Positions 37,501 to 51,078 of a stretch of DNA of 64,000 nt are shown one piece after another. Positions within the stretch are counted from its first letter, which is position 1, and each line of letters opens with the position of its first letter. This stretch comes from Himantopus leucocephalus (Eukaryota; Chordata; Aves; Charadriiformes; Recurvirostridae): the NCBI GenBank assembly GCA_003993805.1, contig RSEF01000012.1, positions 7,115,927-7,179,926 of the forward strand, written 5' to 3'. The translations under genes and the position numbers were made by a program. The notes beneath the pieces were generated by a model, which saw nothing but the letters and a program-made list of their open reading frames with translations, did not search any database and had not been told where the DNA came from.

Positions 37501-39636
37501 TTAAACTAGTTCTGTCATTCCTCCTCTTGCACGGTTTTTCTTGCAGCAGTTTTCTCCTCCAGAACTCAGCCGTGAAGGGCTGTGGGGTTTGATGTTTGAG
37601 TTCTCGTGCAAAAGAAAAAGCTAAATTAGGGCTGCTCTAGGACTGGTCAGGAACGGAAAGAGGAGGAGCGGTTCGAGACAGCAGCTGCTCCTGCCACCGC
37701 TCTGCAGGACTTCATCGTCTTGCAGCTGTAGAAAGAGTAGAGGTTATCTGAGTGCTGCTCATCTACTTCAGTGCAAAGTTACTTTCCTAATTGAGATTTT
37801 TTCCCAAGTTACTAAGATGTTACTTAGTTACCAGCTAATCACAGCCTGGTAACCATTTAGAGAAATCTAGATTTTTATTTGCGACGAGGTAAGCGACCCT
37901 AAATAAATCAGTCTGGTGACACTTAAGCTGTCCAACTGTAAAACAGGACGAGACTCCACACAAAATTTATCTGAAGTGTTCAGACAAAAACCGCGGTATG
38001 AAATTAACTATGATTAGTCTTGACAACACTAATTCAATTTAATATGCGCTTAACTGGTTTAAAAATAAAACTTCAGATTCCGTTCGACTGCAACCCAGTC
38101 CTGAAGCTATTTAAGCCTGCGTCGCCTATCCCGTGCCTGATTTTCTGATTTGGCTGTAAGATAACTATTAATAGAGCAGAATTGGGGTAAAAAAAAAAAA
38201 ATAGGGAAAAAAAAAGTGAGATTACCTAATTCTGCAAACTCACGTGTTTGTTTATTTGCTTGCTTCGTTTTAGAGAAGAATTGTCAGAAGTTTAGTTTTC
38301 TGACGGGGATTAATCGTTCCCTTTTGTGACTCTGGACCATCCATCCCTCCCCGCCTCCCCCCGATTCTGGCGCGGGGTTGCTAAGCGACATGTTCTTCTC
38401 TTCTGTACTTTAGCAGAGAGGAACAGATCAAAGACACCCACAGTCCTGAATTATTTTATAAATGAATTTAAAGAGACACTCTCCCGTGCTGTATTATGTA
38501 GGGGGAGATCAAAAGTTGCTCTATATACCGAGAGTATCTGGAGAATTAAACTGACGTCTTCTGGAAAATAGAAATGCTCTCGTTACTGAGAACTATGTAA
38601 TATTTACCCTTTTTTTTCTTTGCTTTTTCAGAACTAGACTATGAATTTATGCTAATTAATGTTTCTAGTTTTATGGCAGTCAAGACATTGAAAGCAGGCC
38701 AGGCTGCATGTTTGTATGACTTTCAGAACTCAGGTTTTCTGTCATCGAGTGACGAGCTTGCTGGTTTTTTAACTCTTTTCACCTCTTGCAAAAGAGTTGC
38801 CGCTATTCAAAGATATTTCATTCTCTAAATTTTAAATGCTTTCCTGACTTACATTACAGGCGAGAAAAATCACAGGGTAAATTTCAAGTGATACACCCTT
38901 AAAAGAATAAATGAAACTGGGAAAGTAATCTGTGTAAATCAGGCAAAAAACGAAGACACCAATATCTCAGACCTTTCCAAAAAGAGTGAAAAGCAAATGC
39001 GAATAATCTTTACTTAAAAAATCCGGGAATACGTAAGTTTAAACGTTACCTCTTACCAGACCAGCGCTTATCTGGCATCAGCTCAGGTCTGCTATTCTGC
39101 AGAGGCTGTGAGATTTGTAAGAGCATACGGGCTGTTAAGGCAAGCGTTTCCTGAAACAGAAAAGGAGGGAATTATTTGCCCTCGGATCTACTCAGTTTCT
39201 AACACCATCAACTTGTAAAAGGAAAAAAAAAACCCCAGCACTTAGTAACAAAGCGCAATAATTTTTCAAGACTTTCATTTCCAAAGACACCGTCGCTGCA
39301 GTGTTTTCTGCAGAAAAAAAGAGAGGAACACAACTGACGGGGTTAAAGCACTACCCGAGGGAGCGAGACGGATCATTTACGGGGAAAGCAAAAAAAAAAA
39401 AGCCTCTTGAAAATTGCATGCAGAACCCTTCCCCTGTGCAAACCTTGTTGTTCTGTAACCAGCCACCTTATCTGCATAAACAAATGGCTCCTTTAAAGCA
39501 GTTTCAGGGGCTTGTTCACACAAACAGGTGCTCGTGCGACTACAGGCACAAACCCGCCGGCTTCAGGTGTGCGGCGTACGTAGGGGATCGCGCTCGCTTT
39601 GCCGCGTGCCGGCTCGCACAGCCGAGCTGCCTCCTC
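34521..39636. other. Intergenic, no gene recognised
   Basis: AT-rich DNA without coding signal. It has A-runs near 38191-38214 and many short frames of 60 to 131 codons with no family resemblance. Confidence 0.6.
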
Positions 39637-39878
39637 GCTCCCGTCCTCTGCCTGCAACCGCACCTGAAATTGAGGGCAGATCAGTGAAACCTAATACACT
39701 CTAGGAATGTAAAGGGATTAATTTCACATAAATCTTCACCCCCCCCCCCCAAAAAAAAANGCTCCCGTCCTCTGCCTGCAACCGCACCTGAAATTGAGGG
39801 TAGATCAGTGAAACCTAATACACTCTAGGACTGTAAAGGGATTAATTTCACATAAATCTTCACCCCCCCAAAAAAAAA
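39637..39878 (+). repeat. About 120-bp near-identical duplication around a single N
   Basis: The sequence at 39637-39759 recurs at 39761-39878, beginning GCTCCCGTCCTCTGCC and ending in a C run and an A run. It differs by a few substitutions and by the lengths of the C and A runs. One N at 39760 lies between the copies. A homopolymer at the end of a contig followed by a repeat of the same sequence is what an unmerged overlap looks like. Confidence 0.9.
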
Positions 39879-42800
39879 TCAGCGTGTTTATTTGCATGCA
39901 TTTTATTTTCCTAAATATACAAGCCTCTTTTTTTTTTCCCTGCACCAGTAAAAATCTCTTCAAAATTCTAATTGCTTAGATTTGGCATTTAAAATCCACT
40001 TTACTACAGTTAACCTATATTCTCGCAAAAGCATGTATTTTAGAAAAGGGCTTAGACGGCTTTTCCGTTTCATTACCAGATATCTATTACACGGGCAAGA
40101 TGTGTGCTTTACTCCCACTGATAGTGTTTTACCTCTAAACATCTCGACCCCCACCATGCTGTCAGCGGTTAGCAGGTTCGGTGTGTTTTGGCTGAATTTC
40201 TGAAGGGGAGAAAACCGTGACTTGCACTCTAAATATTTTTTCTGGAGAATGGATTCCTCAACAGACTATGGGCATCTTGTACAAAATACAAGTAAACATT
40301 CGGAAAGGAATTTAATGCTTCTGGCGGGTACCGACTTGCCAGCCTTGGAAACCGGAATCCCCGTGACTGGTGGCAGCAGCAGGGCTGGGCTGGTATTTAA
40401 GGTAAAACTTTCCGAAGCGGAGATATCGTAAGAATTTTAGTTAGTATTTATGACTAGTATATTTAATAATATTTTTATAATAATTATAATAATATATTTT
40501 ACTAATATTTGTAGAATTTTGGTTCATGAACGTAAGTCATTTTGAATCACTGCTCTTTCCCTATTTCCAGGATGCTGCAAAAACATCTGCAGCAGCTGGA
40601 TGACAGATGTGAGCAGCCAGGGCAGAGGCTGGGGCCGACGAACAAGAGACGACGCTTTTGACACGTGGGAGGGTGTTGAAGGCCATTGAGATGATGTTAC
40701 TTCACCTTTCTGCAGTGCTCTGCCCGCTTAAAGCACCACATAGACTACTAGTAATTAGTGAGCTGGATGTTTCTGAAATGATCAGCAGTATCATTTAAAT
40801 TGTCATTTAAATACTAATTAGCAGCCCTTTGAACTGAGTGCTGTGGTTCATGGCAGTCTAATTGGTGGCTCGTGGGCCAGATCTGGACAACAGGAGGACA
40901 GTGTCTGCTTTTGCTCTTCCTGAACCGCCCCAGCCCAAGGAGCACCTCGTCCCAGGAGTGGCGGCCGTGCCCACGGGACGGACACGGAGAGCCATTATGC
41001 GCCGGGAAAAGGCAACGGCACAAAGTATCCCTTGTGTCCAGCCCACTGCACTGAAAAGCCTGGATTTTGTAGAGCTCATTTCAGCCTGTGTGCAGACGCA
41101 AGCAGGCACAGCCCCACAACTTTAGACTTTGCAATTCAAATTAATTTAATTTTTTTTCTTTTTTTTTCCACTTGACTTTTAGAGCACAGCAAGAGTCGCA
41201 GGGATGAAATAAGGGCAGTACGTGGCAAGACAAATAACCGAGCTATCTACATCTACAGCCGACGCGCTGGTAGACCACGCTGGCGTGTGTTTGGGTAAGA
41301 TGAAGAATTTTAGTTACTGCAGCAGACTGAAAGTGAAGGTCTGGCTGGGATGGCGTTCCCAAACCTGGCATCCATATCCCACATTTAGGTAGCTAAATCT
41401 GTCACTTACATGCTTTAGCTACTTGTGTTAATTGCATAAATGCCAACAAAAATGACATGTTTTTAAAGTGTTAGAAGTGTAAATAGCTGCTCCTCTGAAA
41501 TGGCCCCAGTATGTATTTTTAGCTCCTACATACTCTTCCGATGATACCACTTGCAAACGCATCGTATTTGTTGTAGTATCTAGCTATAGTAACGTATTAG
41601 TATCTGTTTGTAATACTATTGATGCTCCTGCAAAAAGCCCTGTAGAATATACTTTAAATACTGGCTTTTTTGTACGTCTCACACAACTATTCATTAATAC
41701 CCAGGGAACAGCATGCCACTGTTCCAGGTTTTCTAAGACCCAGTGCTATTGCTCTCCACCACCTCCTCTTGCTTGCTTCATACTGCCTTTATTATTTCTG
41801 CTTTTGCCCTTGATAATTCAAATCTAGAACTTAAAAATTTTCATGCTTTTGTTTTTTAAAAATAATTCAAGCCGGCGAATGGACCTGATGTAATCTGTAT
41901 ACTGTGTGCCACGGCGAAGTAGCCACCGCTGTGAAAGCACTGCTTGTTCTCTGAAAGGAGGAATTCTTTCAGATGGCGTCACTTGCCCCCTCCTCTGCGC
42001 GGCCGCTTTTCCCATACACTCAGAGGACTGGCTGCCAGTCATTTTCTTGCCCTAAAAGTTTGCTGGAGCAATATTGTCATTTACCCGATGCCTGCACAGG
42101 GCCTAGCTCCTAACGGGTTGGCCTCAATCAAAAATTCCGGGTTGGGGTGTAGCGGTGGCTCTACTAAAGTACGATGGCTTTTTAATCATCTTTTCTTTGG
42201 ATCGGTCCTCGGACTACATATTGCTTCGGCTTAATGTGGCCTTCACAGCAGGCTTTCGGAGAAGTTCTTTTCTCTTCCTCTGCCATTCACGTAGCGAGCA
42301 GCGCGCTTTCAGATACATCCCGTCCACAAAGGATTTCAACGTTGGCCTGGCGTGTTTTACTAGTTTTTGAATGGCCCAAAGAAATTATTTGGAAAGCAGC
42401 AGGCGCCTTTGGGAAAGAGGAAAAAAAATAGACCTGAAGAGGATATTAACAGGTCAACTGGCCCAAGAAAATAGGAAAAAGTGCAACTCCAAAGTGGTCA
42501 CTAACAAGCAGTCTTGTAATACCCACCCAGGAAGGTAACGCAGCTCCTCCTGATCCCATTTTTGTGTTGGTACGCCTTCACTCCCTCGCTCTGCATTCGC
42601 CGTTCTGTACAAGAAACGTAAATTCTTGCCCAGTCCGTTCAAATACAATACACTTCCTACATCAGCCTTTTTCAAACACACAAACCCATGTATTGTCTCA
42701 GGGGCAACGCAAGACCAGGTACTTGAAAATGTGCCGCGGGGTTTGTCGTGGCCACAGCTTTTAGAAGAGGGGCTCCAGGGGAGGCGCGTGTTAGTGTTTT

Positions 42801-45800
42801 GCATAGGGAATTGTTAACGATACTAAAATAAGTCTGTTTGCTGAATAATGGACAACACACCAAAACACAGGCCAACAACCGTAACGGGAGAAAGTATTCC
42901 AAGGAGCTCACAGCAAAACTAAGCCGCCAAGCGGAATTCCCAAATAATATGAAGACACTGAAAAAAAGAGTCTTTGTTCCACCACTGGTGTCAGCCGTTT
43001 GGATCAGCCTCTTCTCCATGGGATGAAAACACTCTGAATAGGAGGATTTAGCAATTTTGGGAAAGACTGACAGTTCTTAAATAACTTAATGCAACTAACG
43101 AGGGGCCTAACAAGAAAATCTCTGACGAATTAATCAAGAACCAGCAGCAGGTTGTCCAGATAGTAAAAGGCGGACGCGTGAAATAAAAAAGCTTACCACA
43201 AAATGGCTTTTGACTAAGAGTGAAAAATGTAATGAGGAAGAACACGCTTTGGATAACAACTACATTCTGTTAAGGTAAATTCAAAAGGAAATGCCAGTGG
43301 GGGGGGGGGCGGGAAGAGAAGACTTCTTCCTGTACGGCCACCACCAGCGTGTATTTGCATGGGGCAAGCGCAAGGAGAGCAGACTTCCTCAGCGCCAGAA
43401 TAGCACCCGTACCTCAGATGGGCAAAGAAGAAGTAGGATTTACTGCCAACTCTCACAAAACATTAAAGGTCTATTAGGCCAGCTGCTAAGGGAGAATGAA
43501 AAATCAAAAAAAAGCAGCCGGCAGTTTTCTTGTGCATCTCTTACAGTCTTTGCTAACGGAGTTAAACCAGTGGCTGAAGCTAAAAGAGACAGAGAGCTTG
43601 AGAAAGGCACGAATTCTACATGGCCGGTGCAAGAACAGCCCCGAAAAGCAAATCAAGATGCTGCAAAGCGAACAGACACCAAAGTTCATAGCAGCCAGTG
43701 AGAAAGCACAGAATATTCCTTAGCACCAGTCTCCTGCACAAGTTCCACGCTGTAGCAAAACAGAGTGGATACGCATGCAGCCGAGACAAAAGGCTTAATA
43801 CCGGTGGAAAGATGCAAGTTGCATTCACCGGATATCAGTGCAACTCCTTTCTCACAGTTTGAAGTCATGGCGGAAGTTCAATTTTAAATTAAGTTGACAT
43901 GTTAGTGCGGAGGGATGCTTGATGGGTGACAGCAGATCAGGCGAAACTTAAAAATTTCAGCAAAGTCTTCTTTGCAAAGAGAAAGTTTTACGAAAGAAAC
44001 CATGAGAGTTGGTATTACCCAGTTGTTGCTATAAGAATAATATTCCTTCTCGTAGACTAAGAAAAAATTTGACTGTTAGCAGTAAATCTATTGAAGCTGA
44101 CCAATCACCTATGGGTTTCTGCAATCTCATGTCTTGCTGCAAGCTGAAAAATGAAGAAGTTCCAGAAATAGACTGAAACTCCTCTAAGAGCCGATGCTGA
44201 TGGAGAGACTGATAAGCATTTAAATGACTCAGTTAGGTGTCGCCCATACGCTCGTTTTTCTGTCCTAAGGGGAAAACGTTCCATCATAGCTATCATAGTT
44301 ATTGTAAGCTAAAGCGAGATGGTGTTTGTAGCCTTGCAAAACATCTACAATGTGATACCTGAACATGGAAATTCTTTAGTTGTATAAATTTTGTGTGATT
44401 GTATGCGGTTTAATCGCACCAACCCAGGATACAAGAAAGGGATGTCTCACCTGGTGGCAAGTACTATGATACAAAATTAGAGCAAGACTACGACGAGTGA
44501 CAAATTTTGTCCCAAAAATGTTTTTTAAACCTAAGTAATTTTTCTTCAATTTCTACTATTTTAGACTAAGTGGCAGGCGTGCCTATAACTTAAAAAAACC
44601 AAACCAACCAAACAAACAAAAAGGAAATCACCTGAGAAAACATACGTACTGAGGCTGAAGGTAAGTCAACCTGCAGAAGTGTCCCAGTACAACTTTGCCC
44701 GTTTTATATAAAGCACATGAAGATTCTGCAAGCTTCTGTAAGCAAAATTTTTAACAAGTAGGTACGCAAGCAATATGCCATGAGAGAAACAAAGGTCAGT
44801 TTTATTGCTGCGTGCTATTTACCCCTACTACAGTCAAATGCTCCAGAGACAGGGAAGGGAAACAGGGCAGCCAACAGTCAAAGCTAACAGCAGGATGTGT
44901 TAACATTTATTGGATGTTTATTTGCAAATGTCTGCATTTAAATTTACTACCAAAAGTAAGAGACCTATTTGACTTTGAGCACCAAAGTAACAATGCAGAA
45001 AAGCACCTTGCCCCCAGGACAAGCCCATGGGCACTCACAGACCCGGCAGCAAGGAAGAGGGCTGGGAGCTTTCCTCCCCCAGCAGCAACGACGGAGAGGT
45101 TCTGGGGCAGCAGCTCCGCGGTGAGATGCACCAGGGTGAGAAAGGAGGAGAAATATTAAGGGAAATAATGTAAAACAAGTGTTTCCCATGGATAATATAT
45201 GTTATCAATTATTCCCAGGCAAATATACCTATGAAAGTTGCTGTGGATAGCCTATTCCACAGCCTACGTCCGTATTCATCTCACAGTGGGACCGAGTTTC
45301 GCTAACAGAGGAATGAAGACTGAAATGATACCATTCATCTCTATGTTCTTGCCCTGACATGGTTATTCATTAGGAGTTCTTCCTAACGACTGTTCAGTTC
45401 CTTCCTTCTAGGGAGCCACTCCTAATTCTCTTCTATTCAGGTTGGATAATGAGTCACTGACTTTAATATTCATCTTTATTAACCCTTCCCTTACACAACC
45501 AACATCTGCTAACAGTGACACGTGTTGTGTCTCAGCGCTGAGAAAGAAAGATCTTCCATGCTCTTTCCTCCATTGTGCCATTTTCTTCCATGCAGATAAC
45601 CTGATGATTCCTGTAGGCGTTCTGCCGCTGGTTGATGAAAAAATACCTTGTTTGCCTTCACGCCTTTGGTTAGTTGTTCTTTAAGTCTATCTTAGTCTAC
45701 CTGTTTTCCAGTGTAATTTTGCTTTCCATAAATTATGCTTCTTTTCTGTTGCCTCCTTGTCTGGCCAAAGTTTTCAGTTGCAGCAAAGCAGCTATTTGTG

Positions 45801-47059
45801 TCAAGTAAGTTCTTGAAGCACCTTGTTTCCCCTTCTGTTTTTCCTCTCTCTTCCCTTTTTTTGGGGGGAGGGAGGGTCATGTTTGTGGGTGGGCACATGA
45901 GCCCGGCAGCATTCAGTTCTGCCGTGTCTACCTGACTCCATGGGAAGTGTTGGCACGTTAAGAGCCACGCTTCTGGTGGCAGATGCTTTTGACTAGTTTT
46001 CCGTCTTCAACAACAAAACAGAAAAAAAAACCCAAGTAAAGTTAGGAGATATTTTATTTATATATTCCTAAGACTATTGAACCTAAATATCCAGTGTGAT
46101 AATTAATGACTCAAGTATTGAAATCTTCTTGAATCAGTTCTTGCTCACTTTTTAAGGCTAATTAGAGAATGGTCTGTCCTGGTTTTGATCAAATTTTGTA
46201 CTCTGGTTGGAGCGTTGAATACCTGTAGGTAAGCCTGATCACCTGCCTTTTTATGCACTTTACGTATCGCCGTACTTGTCCCTTTGACCAAATTTGGGGG
46301 TGTTTTGGGATATTTGGAATTCTAAAGTTCTTTCCCCTCAATCCTCTTTCCTTGTATGAGCACTGTTGGTCTACCACCATGTTTTGTGTGTCTTTCAAAG
46401 CATTCTACAGTGTTTTGTTATTTTGATGTTACCATAACATGTGCCTACTTGAAAATCTAGGAAGTCTAAGGGAAAAGTAGTTTGGAAAGAGATGCGATTG
46501 TTTACTTAGGAAACCACGCTCTCAGATTATTACAAAAACAGATTTCTAGGAAGAAATTTCTTACCGACTACTTCCATTTTTCAGTATTCTTTATTTCACC
46601 GTCCTTTTGCTGTACCAGACGGGGCCTTGGATACAAACCTCCATCGAGCAGCCTCGCGTTAGCGCTGCCCTGCCTGCGAGCGAACCAGCCCACTCCCTAA
46701 GAAACAGCTATTCCCCGGTGGGAATATTTACTGTAGGTGTCAATCCCGCCCGGCTGAAATCTCATTAACAATACATTATTTTCCTGATTAATAAAATATT
46801 GATGTAAATATACAGCATGTGCAGCTTGACATTTTCTTGATACCCGCATGGCGGAGAGCGACTGAGACGCAATGTTAATGTTTCAGGGACAAACCCCGCG
46901 CAACTTCGCAGCCTGGGGCACAGCCCTGACCTCGGCCTTTAAAAAAAAAAAAAAGTACGAAATAAGGCAGATGATAATTCCTCACAGCCTGTGCGGAAAA
47001 GCACGAGGGTTTTCCCCAACAGTTTTGTATTTATGCTCCTTTACCAGTCGCGGCAAGAG
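39879..47059. other. Intergenic, no gene recognised
   Basis: Mostly AT-rich. The longest frame (43291-43701, plus strand, 136 codons) is rich in K, R, Q and S, has no recognisable domain and lies in purine-rich DNA. A G-run occurs at about 43300. Nothing here is supported as a gene. Confidence 0.6.
40441..40510. repeat. AT-rich low-complexity tract (TAA/TTA)
   Basis: Seventy bases made up almost wholly of A and T in irregular TAA, TTA and TATT units. Confidence 0.85.
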
Positions 47060-47955
47060 TCCGGCCAACCTGCGGCCGGCAGGCCTCACGGCGCAACGCT
47101 GCCGCTTCCCATCTACTGGAGGCGGAAAGGCCATCAAAATCACCGGGAACTTCTACCGGCAGCAGAAAACGCTTAGTGGCGGGCGAGGTGAGGCCGGCCT
47201 GTAATTATACTTTGTAAATAACGGCCAGGACTGCCGTTTCTGTCAGGAGCCGCCCGGGCAGCCGGAGGCCGAGGGCGGCGCGGCGGGAGGGCCGGTGCGG
47301 GGCAGCGGGGCGGGCCGGGCCCGGCCGCTGCGGGGCTGTAAACGCCCGGAGACCCCACCCCCACCCCGCGGCCCCCCGAGCCGCGGGGCAACAGGTGCCG
47401 CTTTGCCCCGGCTCGGCCTCGCCCCGGCAGCGGGGCTGAGGGGCGGCGATGCCGCCGGGGCCAAGCCGAGATGGCGGGCGGCGAAGGGCCGCGCTAGGGC
47501 CGGGCCGGGCCTGGCGGGCCGCCGCGGCCGCCCCCCGCCTCCCTCCGCCTCTCCCCCCCCATCCCGAGCCCCCTCCCCTTCCCCGCCACCCGCTTCCGCC
47601 CGCGCTCCCGCGCATGCTTGGGTTATGCAAGGGCCGCGGCGGGCGGGCTGCGCGGGCCCCGCCGCCCCAGTGCCGCAGGGCAGGGCAGGGCAGCGCGGGG
47701 GGCCCTGAGGGCGGCGGGCACCGGGCCGGCGGTGGCGGCGGAGCTCGGGGCGCGCTCCCGCCTCCCCCAGCTGCCCCCCCCCCGCCTCCATCCTCGCCTG
47801 TGAGTGGCAGCGGCGGCCCCGCCGCCAAGTCCCGCCTGTTCCGCTCTCCCTGCCGCAGGCGGCGGCGGCGGCGGGTTGGCTTCCTGCGCGCTGTGCCGCT
47901 CCCCCTCCCCCCGGCAGTCGGAGCCGCAGCGGCAGCAGCCCGGATCCCCCGAGCC

Positions 47956-47967
47956 ATGGCTCTGTGA
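47956..47967 (+). other. FAM120A: Minimal upstream ORF (three codons and stop)
   Basis: ATG GCT CTG TGA in a good start context (GCCATGG) about 255 bases before the FAM120A start codon. If it is in the 5' UTR it could reduce initiation downstream. Whether the transcript includes it is unknown. Confidence 0.35.
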
Positions 47968-47976
47968 GAGCAGCAC

Positions 47977-48030
47977 ATGGCGGCCGCGGCAGCCATGAGC
48001 CCCCCACTAATCCATACAACTCCCCCCTGA
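47977..48030 (+). other. FAM120A: Upstream ORF of 17 codons
   Basis: An ATG at 47977 in a reasonable context (CACATGG) opens 17 codons ending in TGA at 48028-48030, about 180 bases before the FAM120A start. It would act as an upstream ORF if transcribed. No ATG is seen between it and the main start, so reinitiation at 48211 is possible. Confidence 0.35.
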
Positions 48031-48134
48031 ACGGCCACCGACGGCAGCCAGCGCTCCCACCCGGCTCCACCGCTCCCACCGCCCACCCGCAACTACAGCC
48101 GCCGCCGCCGCGCCGCCCGGCCCGAGCCCAGACC

Positions 48135-48200
48135 CCGCCGCCGCTGCCGCCGCCGCCGCCGCCGGGCCCCCGCTCGCCCGCCCGCCCGCCGCCGCCGCCC
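48135..48200 (+). repeat. FAM120A: CCG trinucleotide tract in the 5' UTR
   Basis: A run of about ten CCG units with one CTG interruption, then CCCG units and another short CCG run, ends ten bases before the start codon. Such tracts are common in CpG-island 5' UTRs, form stable structure in the mRNA and vary in length between individuals. Confidence 0.85.
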
Positions 48201-48210
48201 GGTCCTCACC

Positions 48211-48764
<554 letters not shown>

Positions 48765-48780
48765 TCAGCGCCGCCGCTCC

Positions 48781-48791
48781 AAGATGGCAGC
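48781..48791 (+). promoter_or_regulatory. Candidate YY1 site
   Basis: AAGATGGCAGC matches the YY1 core AAGATGGC(G/A)GC. It lies about 100 bases inside intron 1 within the CpG island. YY1 sites often lie just downstream of transcription starts in vertebrate promoters. Confidence 0.35.
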
Positions 48792-48934
48792 GGGGGCTGC
48801 CCCGGGCCTAGCCCGGCAGAGGAGGAGGAGGGCACCCAGCCTCTTCCCTCAGCGCCTCAAAATGTCGTCGAGGCCCGCGGGGGCGGCCCAAGTTTCGGCG
48901 GCCTCAATCCACCGGGGGATTTGGCTATTTTTAC

Positions 48935-49011
48935 GGCGCTGCCGGTCGCCCCGCCGGGCCCCGCGCGGGCCGGAGGCCTGCGCGGGGCCCGGCGGGGCGA
49001 CCGGCAGCGCC
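48935..49011. repeat. Near-perfect 77-bp palindrome (hairpin) in intron 1
   Basis: The 32 bases at 48935-48966 are the exact reverse complement of 48980-49011. The 13 bases between them continue the pairing: G67 with T79 (a wobble in RNA), then four more pairs, leaving a GGA loop at 48972-48974. The structure is almost entirely G and C. It lies about 250 bases after the exon 1 donor inside the CpG island, so both the FAM120A pre-mRNA and any antisense transcript starting downstream would contain a 37-pair hairpin. It could be a recent template-switch inversion, a real structural element, or an assembly or sequencing fold-back artefact. Confidence 0.95.
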
Positions 49012-51078
49012 CATGGCCTCCCGGATTCCCCTGTCTGTGAAGGCAGGCCCGGCAGCGGGGAGGTTTTTGCCTCCATGTTCTTTCGGGGCCGCCGCTCCGT
49101 TGACTCAAAATGTCCCTTCTTGCCCAGGGCCTTCCCCCCCCCCCTCCCCGCCGCCTCCGCTCGGGAGGGGGGTGGCGAGGCCGGGACTTTGGTACCGCAG
49201 GTGAGAGGGGCTGGCCGAAAGCATCGTAATCTTTAATTAATTATTAAGACTAAATGGGAAGGGGCGGGGGGGGAGAGATTAAAAAAAAAAAATAAATCAG
49301 TTTAGTTATCGCGCACGGTGGATCTGCAACAAGTTCCCTGCTGAGGCGAGGTGGTTAAACTTGCGCTGAAGGTGAAATCGCTCCGAAATACAGAGGTTTG
49401 AGTTTCGTCTCTTTATGGAGGTTTTCCTCGCTGTTGCCCAAATGTAATTAACGAGCTTTTGATCCAAGTGTAGGATAATTCATTCCTTACTCCGTAACGG
49501 CAAACACTTCCAGTTTGTGGGGTCAGGAGCACCGATCTGACAGTCTTCATTTAAACTTCTTATTTTAAGGGGAAACCTCTGTTTCCTGATAACAGACGAC
49601 ACTTCAGGCGGGGGCTGGGGTCTGTGCGGCTCTTGCACTGACACCGAGGCCACGATTTCAAAGAATATTAACGTGCGGCATCTCTCTGTACAGCCTTCGT
49701 GATTTACGATGGTTTCTGTGAAGCTGAGCGACTGTGTCTTTTGAAACACAAGCCGCTAGAAAAACAAGCCCCGGGATGAAGCTGCAATTTTCAGAGTTGC
49801 TCGCTTTCCTGCTAGGGAGGGAAGAGCAGCGGGAGTGAAGTGCATGCTTGTAGGCTTTATTATCGTAAATTACTTTTGCATGTAGAAAAGTATTACGCAA
49901 CCTTTAGAGTTGCACGCTTGATCACTAGCAGCAGCTTAACGTTATCTGGCTTTTGTACTGCCCTTTCCGCGGATTAGAAAAATTCTGGCCGGGTTGCAGC
50001 CCTGGAGTGAAGACGACTCTCTCAAAGGAGCTCAGAAGGTGACTTTGGGCAAAGTTTTTCCCAGTTTCATCAACAGGGCGAGAGGTGCTGTTGCTCCCTC
50101 GTAGCTCGCTTGACCAGACCCATCCTTGGAGGAATGTGCTCCCTTCAGCTCCCTCCTCGCCTCCGCTGCTGTGAAGCCACCCCCGGGCATGCTGCGGGCA
50201 TCCAGCCCGGTTGGCGGTGGAAGTCCCACCCTGCGGTGGCCTCAGCCATGCTTTGCCACCGCAGTGGGCGAAGCGTGTGTGGAACGAACTGGAAGCGGAG
50301 GCGAAGCTCGTTCTTTCAGGGCCTGTCGAGCTCCGCCGAACGTGATGTCTTGGGCTCGGTGCTTGGTTGTGGCCGTGTCTGCTGTAGTCATGTGTGTTTG
50401 TGGTCAGCGTAGAAGCAAGATTGTGGATGTGTTTTGGATATGAATTCGGGAATTTGAACGATAGGAAAAGCATCCTCTCGTTTGAGCTTTTTTTTTTGGT
50501 CTGTAGCTAGAAAATACTTTTATTTTTTAAGCAAAAAGTTTTAGGGACTGTGCAGTGAAGGTATTTACCTTGATCTGGTTGCGGGTGCATTGTAAATCTT
50601 CCCTAATTTGTTATTGAGACTTAGAGATTATTAGTAAAAGCAATGAATGGGGTAAAATAATAATTTTTTTTCTTGTAGTGTGTTAAACTGAACACTTTGT
50701 TTAATGCAGTACTGAAGTGCATAGTACACAACAGGAAGTTTTGATATTGATAGGAATTTGGTATTTGTAATAGTCTTGTGGCACATTGAACTAGCTGTTG
50801 GCGCTTTAACTGCGCTCAGGCTCAGACCTGGCTCGTTCCTCTTGAAGTACATTGCATCCCAGTAAAGTTGCCACATTTGACAACGGTGTCACCTGTAGCA
50901 CTTTGTTTACTTTCAAGCTTAGCTGCAGCATTAGCTCCTTTACGGTTTCTCAGTAATAGGCCTTATTCTTAATCTCCAGCAACAGTTTTAGGAGTGAGAG
51001 GACACGTCATACTGAGTCCCTTTTCTCACACTTAAAAAAACAGACACAAAACCACCACAGTTTTGATGGGGGAGATTT

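Noticed and set aside
43291..43701. A 136-codon plus-strand frame in the intergenic region
   Set aside because: Rich in K, R, Q and S, in purine-rich DNA, without a recognisable domain, splice signals or codon character.
47205..48092. A 295-codon minus-strand frame (with a 278-codon companion) in the FAM120A CpG island
   Set aside because: The sequence is almost entirely G, A, P and R, overlaps long frames on the other strand, starts at a non-ATG codon, and has no family features. Long frames are expected in DNA with so few A and T.
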